Source: Dehalococcoidia bacterium (GTDB lineage: Bacteria > Chloroflexota > Dehalococcoidia > Dehalococcoidales > Fen-1064). From it: a DNA stretch of 6,085 nt. The DNA lies in assembly GCA_003153955.1 (NCBI GenBank), contig PMCB01000124.1, positions 14,352 to 20,436 on the forward strand, given 5' to 3'. Positions 1 to 6,085 of this stretch are shown here, piece by piece. The position numbers were made by a program, and so were the translations under genes. Within the stretch, counting starts at the first letter, position 1; each line of letters begins with the position of its first letter. Below the pieces are notes generated by a model. It was not told where the DNA came from. It saw only the letters and a program-made list of their open reading frames with translations, and ran no database searches.

Positions 1-594
1 GCCTATAATCCGGGTATGGCAAAAAAACTTCTGGCAGATGCCGGTTACCCCAACGGGGTCAAGACCAATATTGTTGTCCAGTCCGACTCGGATATGGGGT
101 TACTGCAATTGGTCGGCGCGTACTTTGCTCAAATCGGCGTCGATATGGAGATACGCGTTATACCGCCAGGTGAATGGAATGCCTTTGTTGCCCGCGACCA
201 CAAGCACGACCAGTTGGCGCACCGCACCGTGGGCCCATTGGGTCACACTTCCGCCCCGAATCACGACCTGGCGTTGTTTCAAACCGGCGGACGCAGCAAC
301 TGGGCAATGGTTGATGACCCGGTTTTTAATGACTTCATGCCCCGGGCAATGGCGGCAGCGGACGTCGATGCCATGAAAAAAGTAATCCGGGAAGCCAATG
401 AATATGTCGCGCGGCAGCATTTCACGATTTCTTTGCTGCAGCCGAAAGCTTATTCGTTGTGTCAACCATGGGTTAAAGGTTTCAGCGGCCAGTTCGGTTC
501 CGCATGGGCACATGGTTCCGGCCCGGCAATGCTGAGCTTCTATCTGGCGCGTTTCTGGATCGACCGCGACATGAAAAAATCAATGGGGCATTGA
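1..594 (+). CDS. ABC transporter substrate-binding protein, family 5 (C-terminal part, 5' truncated)
   Basis: This is the last 197 codons of an extracytoplasmic solute-binding protein of the oligopeptide/nickel/oligosaccharide class (SBP_bac_5). Members bind peptides or oligosaccharides outside the membrane and deliver them to an ABC permease. The frame is open from base 1 (reading AYNPG before the first Met at base 16), so that Met is internal and the real start lies upstream. The hallmark 'YNPGMAKKLLADAGYPNG' is the conserved helix and turn ahead of the last domain, followed by alternating strands ('IGVDMEIRVIPPGEW') typical of the C-terminal lobe. The tail ends 'ARFWIDRDMKKSMGH'. Family proteins are usually about 500-600 residues, so roughly two thirds is missing. 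The gene runs towards the sugar-hydrolase genes and stops 40 bases before a strong stem-loop. It resembles the binding protein at the other end of the window, especially at the C-terminus. The ligand cannot be read from this fragment; peptide or oligosaccharide are both possible. Confidence 0.88.
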   Translation, partial: AYNPGMAKKLLADAGYPNGVKTNIVVQSDSDMGLLQLVGAYFAQIGVDMEIRVIPPGEWNAFVARDHKHDQLAHRTVGPLGHTSAPNHDLALFQTGGRSNWAMVDDPVFNDFMPRAMAAADVDAMKKVIREANEYVARQHFTISLLQPKAYSLCQPWVKGFSGQFGSAWAHGSGPAMLSFYLARFWIDRDMKKSMGH

Positions 595-634
595 AGACTA
601 TTTAATACGACATTTCATCTATTTAATAAAACAG

Positions 635-674
635 GAGGGCGGTATCAATGCTTATGATTTTTGATACCGCCCTC
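635..674. terminator. Bidirectional stem-loop terminator between convergent genes
   Basis: Bases 635-648 (GAGGGCGGTATCAA) pair perfectly with 661-674 (TTGATACCGCCCTC), giving a 14-bp stem with a 12-base loop. On the minus strand the stem is followed at once by the T-rich stretch CTGTTTTATTAAAT, a good intrinsic terminator for the hydrolase genes. On the plus strand a run of eight T (689-696) begins 14 bases after the stem, less canonical but compatible with termination of the binding-protein gene. The site lies between the stop of the plus gene (594) and the stop of the minus gene (695), where a shared terminator is expected. Confidence 0.85.
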
Positions 675-694
675 TAAACATTCTCTAATTTTTT

Positions 695-2284
695 TTAGTC
701 GCAGGTTACCGCCCGGACCACACCGCAGCCGGGTTCCGCCCATAAACCGCACCACGTGACCTGGTCGCCGTTCCGCCGTCTCTCAGCCACGAATTCGTCT
801 TTTTCGTTAAAATGCCCTTCTTCCACACTCATAAAAGTGCCTATTGATGTATTTCGCCAATCGCCGTTTAGCGCTGGAGGCTGTATCTTGACCGTGGGTT
901 TCGCGCGCAGATAAAGCTGGAAATTATCCCCAACTAAATAAAATTCTTTCCTGCTCGCCTGGATAACTAACCCCCAGCCCAGGGGGCCGGCCGGCCGTTC
1001 CCGTTTTTCGCTGACCAGAAAATGCATCAGCGGCCCGTATTGCACCAACCCCATATAGCCGTCAAAATCAAAAAGCTGTTTGGGTAGTCCGTCTTCCTCG
1101 ATTAGCGAGCGGACTTTGCCGGTGCCCTGGTATTTCAGTAGCAGAGGGATGACTGCCGCGATACACTGGCAAATGTTTCTTTGTGTTTCGGATTCCGGGT
1201 CAGCATTGCCGTCTTTCCCCAGCAGCGTCCGGATTTCGCCGAAATAACCGATGGCATTATATTCCGCAATCGCGCGTAGTTTGTGCGGGCCTTTCAACAC
1301 CGATTCCGGCACAAAAAGCGGATTATCATCACGGGAATATGCGGCGCAAACATCTTCAAATGCCCTCAGATTATCCTGATAGTTGTCCGGGGCAATCAGG
1401 TCTACATGCGGCGTGAACCATTTATAAATGTCCAGCACTTTGATCACAGCCCCACCTGACGGGTAAGATTCGCCCGGAATCGGCCACCAGCCCTGTCCGC
1501 TTTGCCATACGTTAATGTACATCGGAATATCATAGACCGCCTTCCCCGCGGCCGCGACGGAATCAATGTAACCGGCAAGGCTCCATGCTGTCATCAATTC
1601 GCCGCCTTCCCAGCCGAACATTTCCGGCCATGTGCCGTCATTGCGGCCGCCCGCCTGCTGCCAAATATCGTAGATTCGTCCTTTTCCCGTCTTCTTCATT
1701 GCGTTGACAAATTTAGCCGGCACCGGTTTATCGAAAACAGTCTGGGCTTCCGGGCCGTAGTCGCGGTCGCTGCCCAGGATGCCGGGCTCATTCTGCACCT
1801 GAAAGCCGATTACCGCGCGCGCGCGGTCTTTAGCCTTCAAGTGGTTGCACAGAGCCGCAAACGCGGTTTTATCGGCATCCAGGTTTGCCTTACAAAAGGA
1901 GGAAAGATTCCATAATTCTTTACCGGAAAATGATTTTACCCGTTTAAACCGCTCCCGGTCGTTTTTCACCCAGGCCGGGGCGTAGTCCATATTCCCGTTC
2001 TTCCAGGTGCCGAACCAGAGCAGGATTAATTTGAGGCCGAATTTACGGGCGCCTGCGATGAGCGCGTCGATGCTCGAAAAATCGTATTCCCCCTCTTTGG
2101 GATTGAGCTGGTCCCAGTAGATATCGATCATCGAAGTGTTGCAGTTGGCGTCTTTCACAGCTTTGAAGGCTTCGTCTGTCTCAGACTCTTTGCGTACGCT
2201 GTATCCGGCCACGTAAAGTGATTCACAACCTAGCGGAAAGAATGGTTTCCCGTCTACGGTAAAAACACGCTTGATGTTTGTCAT
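695..2284 (-). CDS. GH35-like (DUF5597-type) putative beta-galactosidase, paralog 1
   Basis: A 529-residue TIM-barrel glycoside hydrolase, probably releasing beta-linked galactose or a related sugar by a retaining mechanism. The N-terminal part (about 1-350) carries the barrel. The probable acid/base Glu166 lies in 'FQVQNEPGILGSDRDY', matching the family's 'QVENE.G.LG..RD' motif. The probable nucleophile Glu327 lies in 'DNPLFVPES', matching the usual 'NPLFIPE'. The C-terminal part carries the DUF5597-like beta domain ('GWGLVIQ' at 437-442 region and 'RRRNGD' near 502-507). No signal peptide is visible, so the enzyme should be cytoplasmic. The ATG is preceded by GAGGAG (2298-2293) at 8 bases. 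It follows its paralog by 29 bases and is the last gene before the terminator. The two paralogs match at 60 of their first 100 positions in an ungapped hand comparison. Family assignment is firm; the substrate is inferred, since few members are characterised and other beta-glycosides are possible. Confidence 0.85.
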   Translation of the reverse strand: MTNIKRVFTVDGKPFFPLGCESLYVAGYSVRKESETDEAFKAVKDANCNTSMIDIYWDQLNPKEGEYDFSSIDALIAGARKFGLKLILLWFGTWKNGNMDYAPAWVKNDRERFKRVKSFSGKELWNLSSFCKANLDADKTAFAALCNHLKAKDRARAVIGFQVQNEPGILGSDRDYGPEAQTVFDKPVPAKFVNAMKKTGKGRIYDIWQQAGGRNDGTWPEMFGWEGGELMTAWSLAGYIDSVAAAGKAVYDIPMYINVWQSGQGWWPIPGESYPSGGAVIKVLDIYKWFTPHVDLIAPDNYQDNLRAFEDVCAAYSRDDNPLFVPESVLKGPHKLRAIAEYNAIGYFGEIRTLLGKDGNADPESETQRNICQCIAAVIPLLLKYQGTGKVRSLIEEDGLPKQLFDFDGYMGLVQYGPLMHFLVSEKRERPAGPLGWGLVIQASRKEFYLVGDNFQLYLRAKPTVKIQPPALNGDWRNTSIGTFMSVEEGHFNEKDEFVAERRRNGDQVTWCGLWAEPGCGVVRAVTCD

Positions 2285-2313
2285 ATTTTATACTCCTCTT
2301 TATTAATTTGCAG

Positions 2314-3879
2314 TCAGTCCGAGGCGATAATGCGGATTACGCCGTCATTAACGCCCACCCAGATACCGCCGCGTATCGAATCGCCGTTGCGGCGCCTATC
2401 GGCTGCGAACTCACCGTTTTTATCGAAATGGCCTTCGTCCACGCTGACGAAGTAATTGCTGAAGCTGGTGTGCGATAAATCATTGCCGGCCAGCAGGGCA
2501 ACGGTTGCCGGTTTAGCGCGTAAAGTCAGTTTGTAATTGACACCAACCAGATAGAACTCGTTCCGTTTCGCCTGAATGACCAGGCCGGCGCCGCGCCCGG
2601 ACGGCTGGTTCCCATAATCGTTCCCGAATTCAACCAGCCCCATGTAGCCGTCAAAATCCATTTGCATCCCGAACAATCCGTGGTGTTCCATCCCTTCCTC
2701 TTGCTCCACCGCTTGTATCTTGCCCGTCCCCTGATATTTGAGTAAAAGCGGAATGGCAGCCGCCACGCACCTTCCGATATTAATTGTTCTGTAATCATCC
2801 GGCGGGATTGTCCCGTCCGCCCTTTGTTCGTAATGCACAAAATAACCGATGGCGTTGTAATCGGCGATGTCGTGAAACATCCCTTCCCCGGGCGCTTCCA
2901 CGATGAGCAGCGGATTATCTTCGCGGGTATATTTCGCGTTTAATTCGCAGCGCTGCCGGATATTGGTATGGGGATTATCCGGCGCGATCGCATCAACATC
3001 CGGTGCAAACCAGCGGAAAATATCCAGCACTTTGGTGACCGGGCAGCCGGAAGGATAGCATTCGCCCGGCACCGGCCACCAGACCAGAGAGCTCACCCAG
3101 ACATTAATGAACATCGGAATATCGTAAGCTGATTTCCCTGCTTTTGTCACTTCATTGATATAAGTCGCCACACTCCATGCGGTCATGATTTCTGCTGCGT
3201 CGTCTCCGAATACCTGCGGCCATGTTCCGGATTGTTTAGCCCCGGTTTTTTGCCACAAATTAAACATGTCTCCTTTACCCGCCGTTTTAATGGTCTTTAT
3301 TAATTTAACCGGCACCGGACTGTAAAATACTGCCTGGCCTTCAGGGCTATAATCGCGGTCGCTGCCGAGGATACCGGGCTCATTTTCCACCTGTAAACCG
3401 ATGACTGTCTGTTCCTTGCGGTCGGTGTCTTTGAGGTGCTGACACAATGCGTTAAAGGCCTTTTTATCAGCTTCCAGATTCGCCTGGCAGTGGGAAGACA
3501 GTACCCAGATGGGTTTGCCGTTGGTGGCAATTACCCGTTTGAAACGTTTTGCGTCGGCTTTCATCCATGCCGGGGCGTAGTCCATCACTCCGTTCTTCCA
3601 TGTGGCAAACCATAAAAGTATCAGCTTCAGATCATATTTACGTGCCAGTGAAATGATCGTATCCACACTCGAAAAATCAAATTTGCCTTCTTCCGGTTCG
3701 AGCTGGTCCCAGAAAATCGCCAGACAGACGGTATTGCCGTTGATCAATTTGGCCGTTTTAAAATTCTCCTCTATTTCGGCCTCATCCCGCACGCTGTAGC
3801 CGCCCATGTAAATACGGTGCCTTCCCAGCGGATAAAAAGGATTTCCGTTTACGGTAAAGAGACGTTTTTTGTTAGCCAT
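2314..3879 (-). CDS. GH35-like (DUF5597-type) putative beta-galactosidase, paralog 2
   Basis: A 521-residue relative of the gene just downstream, with the same architecture: barrel from about 5 to 350, then a DUF5597-like C-terminal domain ('GAGLVIQ' about 430-436, 'DRRRNGD' about 494-500). The probable acid/base Glu167 sits in 'LQVENEPGILGSDRDYS', closer to the family consensus than in the other copy. The probable nucleophile is Glu328 in 'DNPLLIVEAPG', where the usual Pro before Glu is replaced by Val. The stretch after the nucleophile reads 'YNAIGYFVHYEQ' rather than the 'GFSPFGI' type I recall for the family. No signal peptide is seen, so a cytoplasmic location is likely. A strong AGGAGGG (3891-3885) lies 5 bases before the ATG and fixes the start. 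It is 74 bases downstream of the GH4 gene and 29 bases upstream of its paralog, consistent with one transcript. Differences around the active site suggest the copies may differ in linkage or chain-length preference (inference). Confidence 0.85.
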   Translation of the reverse strand: MANKKRLFTVNGNPFYPLGRHRIYMGGYSVRDEAEIEENFKTAKLINGNTVCLAIFWDQLEPEEGKFDFSSVDTIISLARKYDLKLILLWFATWKNGVMDYAPAWMKADAKRFKRVIATNGKPIWVLSSHCQANLEADKKAFNALCQHLKDTDRKEQTVIGLQVENEPGILGSDRDYSPEGQAVFYSPVPVKLIKTIKTAGKGDMFNLWQKTGAKQSGTWPQVFGDDAAEIMTAWSVATYINEVTKAGKSAYDIPMFINVWVSSLVWWPVPGECYPSGCPVTKVLDIFRWFAPDVDAIAPDNPHTNIRQRCELNAKYTREDNPLLIVEAPGEGMFHDIADYNAIGYFVHYEQRADGTIPPDDYRTINIGRCVAAAIPLLLKYQGTGKIQAVEQEEGMEHHGLFGMQMDFDGYMGLVEFGNDYGNQPSGRGAGLVIQAKRNEFYLVGVNYKLTLRAKPATVALLAGNDLSHTSFSNYFVSVDEGHFDKNGEFAADRRRNGDSIRGGIWVGVNDGVIRIIASD

Positions 3880-3916
3880 TGCAACCCTCCTGATTAATTT
3901 TAGCGTTCACGGTTAA

Positions 3917-3941
3917 CGGGTAAATCGCTAACGATTACCCG
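3917..3941 (-). promoter_or_regulatory. Intercistronic hairpin between GH4 and GH35-like genes
   Basis: Bases 3917-3927 (CGGGTAAATCG) pair with 3932-3941 (CGATTACCCG): ten base pairs with one bulged A (3924) around a four-base loop. It starts 12 bases after the GH4 stop codon and ends 25 bases before the next gene's Shine-Dalgarno sequence. No T-run follows on the minus strand, so it is not a standard terminator. It could protect or process the message between two enzymes, weakly attenuate transcription, or be an operator; the sequence does not say which. Confidence 0.45.
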
Positions 3942-3953
3942 GAAATATCCTGC

Positions 3954-5264
3954 TTATTTATAACCCTTCAAATATTTCTTGTTCGCTTTGAATAATTCAT
4001 CGACCATTTCCCTGATTTCATCAATCGTCAATATTGCGGCCGTCAGCGGATCGAGCAGCGCCGCCTGAAAGAGTTTTGTTTTATCTTTTTCCGCTATTCC
4101 CCGCACTGCCATTTCGTGGACATTGATATTTGTCCGGTTCAAAGCGGCCAGTTGCGGCGGTAAATCGCCGACAAAACAAGGATGAATACCTTGCTTGTCT
4201 ATGAGGCAGGGCACTTCCACACAGCATCCTTCCGGCAGATTTGTAATCAGGTGGTTATTCTTAACATTGCCGTTAATCCGGGATGGCCTTCCCGTTTCGA
4301 GGGAATTAATTATTATCGAACCGTACTCCCCGCTATGAACCAGCGGGAATTTGTAATCCGCGGTCAACTGCTGATGTAATTCGTCATCCTGTTGCCTTCG
4401 CGGCTCCTCCAATTGCGCGGCGCTGGGTTCGGCCAGCTTGAACTTTTTAATCAGTTCCTGCCTCTTCTTGAAATACGGCACGTAAGTCCCCATATGCATA
4501 CTTGATTCGGTGACGTAATAGCCGAAATTTTTGAAAACCTCGGCCCGCACGATATCCGGCACCTGCCAGTTATCCGTTTCTTTCCCTGAATAGACTGCCG
4601 GGTCTTTGAATTTTTCCCGCAGCAGGGGATAGGCGTCCTTACCCTGTCGCTTTAATTCCAAAAACCAAGCCATGTGATTGATACCGGCTACCCAATAGGA
4701 GACCTCGTTATACGGCACGCCCATGTATTTAGCGAGCTGCGCAGCGGTGTTCGGCACGCTGTGGCACAAACCGACGTTTTTTATCTTTGTGTAATCGCTG
4801 ACCGCCCAGGAAATAATAGACATCGGGTTTGTGTAGTTCATCAGCCATGCTTCCGGACAAAGCTTTTCCATGTCGTGACAAATATCCAGTATTACCTGCC
4901 CGTTGCGTAAACCGTAAAAGACTCCCCCGGCCCCTACCGTATCCGGCGAACCTTCGACCCCGTATTTCGTGATGATTTTTCGGTCGTCCGGGGAATTATT
5001 CCTGTCTCCAACCCTGATTGTGACAAAAACATAGTCGGCGCCTTCCAACGCTTGTTGGCGGTCCGTAGTCGATTCTATCTTTGTCCCGAACCCGTACTGC
5101 TTGACAATCCTCTGCGCGAAAGCAGTAATAAAATCAAGGGGTTTTTCATCGATATCCATCAGCGTGATCGTATTGTCTCTAAGTTCGGGATAAGTCAGGA
5201 TATCAGTGATGAGATGTCTGGAAAAGACATGACTGCCTGCGCCGATCAGCACAATCTTTGACAT
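3954..5264 (-). CDS. GH4 family glycosidase, probable alpha-galactosidase (MelA type)
   Basis: A complete 436-residue family 4 glycoside hydrolase, close to the 451 residues of E. coli MelA. GH4 enzymes cleave by an NAD-assisted redox-elimination mechanism and need a divalent metal, usually Mn2+. The N-terminal Rossmann fold has 'GAGS' (8-11) and the acidic strand end 'LMDID' (35-39). 'NYTNPM' (143-148) is the substrate-contacting motif. Cys167 in 'GLCHSV' and His197 in 'AGINHMAW' are the expected metal ligands. The CHSV variant and 'GINHMAW' are those of alpha-galactosidases rather than the 6-phospho-glycosidase branch, whose corresponding motif is of the CN(I/V)P type. No signal peptide is present, so it acts in the cytoplasm. 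The ATG is fixed by AGGAG (5275-5271) at 6 bases. It heads the three hydrolase genes and lies 137 bases after a binding-protein gene. An alpha-galacturonidase or other GH4 specificity is the main alternative. Family call very sure, substrate moderately so. Confidence 0.9.
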   Translation of the reverse strand: MSKIVLIGAGSHVFSRHLITDILTYPELRDNTITLMDIDEKPLDFITAFAQRIVKQYGFGTKIESTTDRQQALEGADYVFVTIRVGDRNNSPDDRKIITKYGVEGSPDTVGAGGVFYGLRNGQVILDICHDMEKLCPEAWLMNYTNPMSIISWAVSDYTKIKNVGLCHSVPNTAAQLAKYMGVPYNEVSYWVAGINHMAWFLELKRQGKDAYPLLREKFKDPAVYSGKETDNWQVPDIVRAEVFKNFGYYVTESSMHMGTYVPYFKKRQELIKKFKLAEPSAAQLEEPRRQQDDELHQQLTADYKFPLVHSGEYGSIIINSLETGRPSRINGNVKNNHLITNLPEGCCVEVPCLIDKQGIHPCFVGDLPPQLAALNRTNINVHEMAVRGIAEKDKTKLFQAALLDPLTAAILTIDEIREMVDELFKANKKYLKGYK

Positions 5265-5305
5265 GTAAGTCTCCTTGTATCATAGAACCCTTTATAAATG
5301 AGCAT
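5246..5305 (-). CDS. Possible 19-residue leader ORF overlapping the GH4 start
   Basis: On the minus strand an AGGAGA (5317-5312) lies 6 bases before an ATG (5305-5303) that opens the frame MLIYKGFYDTRRLTCQRLC and ends with TGA at 5248-5246. It runs through the GH4 Shine-Dalgarno sequence and ends 19 bases inside the GH4 gene in another frame. Such an arrangement could couple translation of GH4 to that of a leader, but a 19-codon ORF with a passable ribosome site can arise by chance. The peptide has no recognisable domain and no run of one amino acid that would suggest classical attenuation. Confidence 0.2.
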   Translation of the reverse strand: MLIYKGFYDTRRLTCQRLC

Positions 5306-5314
5306 CCGGGTTCT
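5284..5314 (-). promoter_or_regulatory. Short inverted repeat just upstream of the GH4 ribosome site
   Basis: AGAACCC (5284-5290) is the exact reverse complement of GGGTTCT (5308-5314), a 7-bp stem with a 17-base loop. In the message it would form 8 bases before the GH4 Shine-Dalgarno core, and it would cover part of the AGGAGA and the ATG of the possible leader ORF. It could be an mRNA structure or a dyad operator. A 7-bp repeat over this distance is only weak evidence. Confidence 0.25.
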
Positions 5315-5324
5315 CCTAATATCG

Positions 5325-5355
5325 GGAAGGCGAGGGGAATTCCCCCTCGCCTTCC
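5325..5355 (-). promoter_or_regulatory. Strong GC-rich stem-loop between binding-protein and GH4 genes
   Basis: Bases 5325-5337 (GGAAGGCGAGGGG) pair perfectly with 5343-5355 (CCCCTCGCCTTCC), a 13-bp stem with a five-base loop. It begins 46 bases after the binding-protein stop codon. In the direction of transcription it is followed by CGATATTAGG and has no T-run, so it is not a canonical intrinsic terminator. Stem-loops at this place commonly let a binding protein be made in excess over downstream genes, by blocking 3' decay of the upstream message or by partial termination. That role here is inference from position and strength. Confidence 0.65.
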
Positions 5356-5401
5356 TTGTTCATGTTAACGTGTTATAAATTATTGGAAAACTACTTGATT
5401 C

Positions 5402-6085
5402 TTAATGATACCCTAACGAAGTTTTCAGGGTCTGGTCGATCCATAGTTCGCTGATCATCGGGATCTGGCTGTGATAAGCGGATTCAACTTCGCCGTAATA
5501 ATTTTTCAGCCACGGCCAGTAACAATTGACGATGGGTGCGTTGGGCATCGCCAATATACCGCAGTCAAGTATAGCCTGCGGACAGAAAGCCGTGATTAAT
5601 GACTGCTGTTTGGCCGGGTCCTGTTCCTGTATTATCGCGGTTGCTAAAACATCCAGGGGTTCACCCTTGGCGTAAATGGCGCTCATGTTGCTGTTTTGAT
5701 AATACGAGACCGGCATCGTCGGGTCTGCAATCGAAAGGCCGAAGTTGATGAGTCCGGTATAGGTCAGGTTGTCTCTGGCCGCCGACTCTGCGGTGGCATT
5801 CATTGAAACGATCTGGACGGTAACGCCGATCTTGGCCCAATTGGCTGCAATAATTGTCGCTTCATCGGTCTGTTTCGCGATTGCAGCATCTACCGTGATG
5901 GTAACTGTAAAGCCGTTGGGATAACCGGCTGCTGTCAGCATCTGCTTGGCCGCTGTGGTGTTATAGCTGTACAGCGCCTGTATTTGCGATGATTGCTGGC
6001 TTAGCGGAGTATAGGAAGGGCTGCTGCTGGGGACCGGCCAGGTGAAAATGTCACCGCCGCCGTAGACATTTTGTGCGATAGTGGC
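5402..6085 (-). CDS. ABC transporter substrate-binding protein, family 5 (C-terminal part, 5' truncated)
   Basis: The last 227 codons of a second SBP_bac_5-type binding protein; the frame stays open to the window edge. Reading from base 6085 it begins 'ATIAQNVYGGGDIFTWPVPS' and passes through 'YNTTAAKQMLTAAGYPNGF', the family's conserved helix and turn. The Met at 5941 falls inside that motif and is not the start. The C-terminal lobe follows ('WAKIGVTVQIVSMNA'), then 'YWPWLKNYYGE' and the tail 'LWIDQTLKTSLGYH', which parallels the plus-strand protein's end at 580-594. Its role is extracytoplasmic capture of a ligand for import, probably an oligosaccharide given the glycosidases downstream, although family members also bind peptides and nickel. 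It lies 137 bases upstream of the GH4 gene on the same strand and is probably co-transcribed with it, with a strong stem-loop between them. Permease and ATPase genes are not in view; the region beyond 6085 is the place to expect the rest of this gene. Confidence 0.9.
   Translation of the reverse strand, partial: ATIAQNVYGGGDIFTWPVPSSSPSYTPLSQQSSQIQALYSYNTTAAKQMLTAAGYPNGFTVTITVDAAIAKQTDEATIIAANWAKIGVTVQIVSMNATAESAARDNLTYTGLINFGLSIADPTMPVSYYQNSNMSAIYAKGEPLDVLATAIIQEQDPAKQQSLITAFCPQAILDCGILAMPNAPIVNCYWPWLKNYYGEVESAYHSQIPMISELWIDQTLKTSLGYH

Noticed and set aside
100..513. A 137-codon minus-strand open frame inside the first binding-protein gene.
   Set aside because: It is antisense to a gene with clear family motifs, has no ribosome site that I can see, and resembles no known protein.
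633..677. A nine-codon plus-strand frame (ATG at 648) with AGGAGG nine bases upstream.
   Set aside because: The ribosome-site-like bases and the frame lie within the 14-bp terminator stem and its loop, which explain the sequence; it also lies just after a stop and before a convergent gene.
1815..1828. An alternating CG run (CGCGCGCGCG) that could be a repeat or Z-DNA stretch.
   Set aside because: It is short and is accounted for by Arg and Ala codons in the 'DRARAV' segment of paralog 1.
1502..1915. A 137-codon plus-strand open frame opposite GH35-like paralog 1.
   Set aside because: It is the antisense shadow of a well-supported coding region whose catalytic motifs are in the minus frame.
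5284..5401. Promoter-like minus-strand boxes upstream of GH4: TATAAA at 5298-5293 and TATGAT near 5285.
   Set aside because: No -35 element with more than three matches is seen at the right spacing for either, and AT-rich intergenic DNA gives such hexamers by chance; a separate GH4 promoter is not supported.
1..6085. CRISPR arrays, tRNA or rRNA genes, insertion sequences, and defence or toxin-antitoxin genes.
   Set aside because: No spaced direct repeats, RNA gene signatures, transposase motifs or terminal inverted repeats were seen; almost all bases belong to the five genes and their short gaps.

Overview
This window holds a carbohydrate-use gene cluster from a bacterium of roughly balanced GC content (judged by eye, near 50%). 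The two oligopeptide/oligosaccharide-type (family 5) solute-binding proteins end in tails resembling a 'WID..LK.S.G' pattern that I associate with Chloroflexota. The enzymes lack export signals and are not housekeeping genes. I therefore lean towards an uncultured Chloroflexota-like organism, but only weakly, because no rRNA or marker gene is present.

Layout. Bases 1-594 (+) are the 3' third of a family 5 ABC transporter substrate-binding protein gene whose start lies outside the window. It converges on a minus-strand gene set, and a long perfect stem-loop at 635-674 separates the two as a probable shared terminator. Read in its own direction, the minus-strand set is: the 3' part of a second family 5 substrate-binding protein (6085-5402, start outside the window), a GH4 NAD/metal-dependent glycosidase most like MelA alpha-galactosidase (5264-3954), and two tandem paralogous GH35-like (DUF5597-type) putative beta-galactosidases (3879-2314 and 2284-695). 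Gaps are 137, 74 and 29 bases, and the three complete genes each have a clear Shine-Dalgarno sequence. The 137-base and 74-base gaps each contain hairpins. The first also holds a possible 19-residue leader ORF overlapping the GH4 start.

How the genes may work together (inference). A galactose-containing or related oligosaccharide would be captured outside the cell by the family 5 binding protein and imported by a permease and ATPase not visible here. The GH4 enzyme would then attack alpha-linkages and the GH35-like pair beta-linkages in the cytoplasm. The absence of signal peptides on all three hydrolases fits intracellular processing. The true substrate is not determined by the sequence, and I see no clearly new type of system. 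The points most worth a second look are the diverged GH35-like pair with altered active-site surroundings, the binding proteins flanking it, and the structured intergenic regions.
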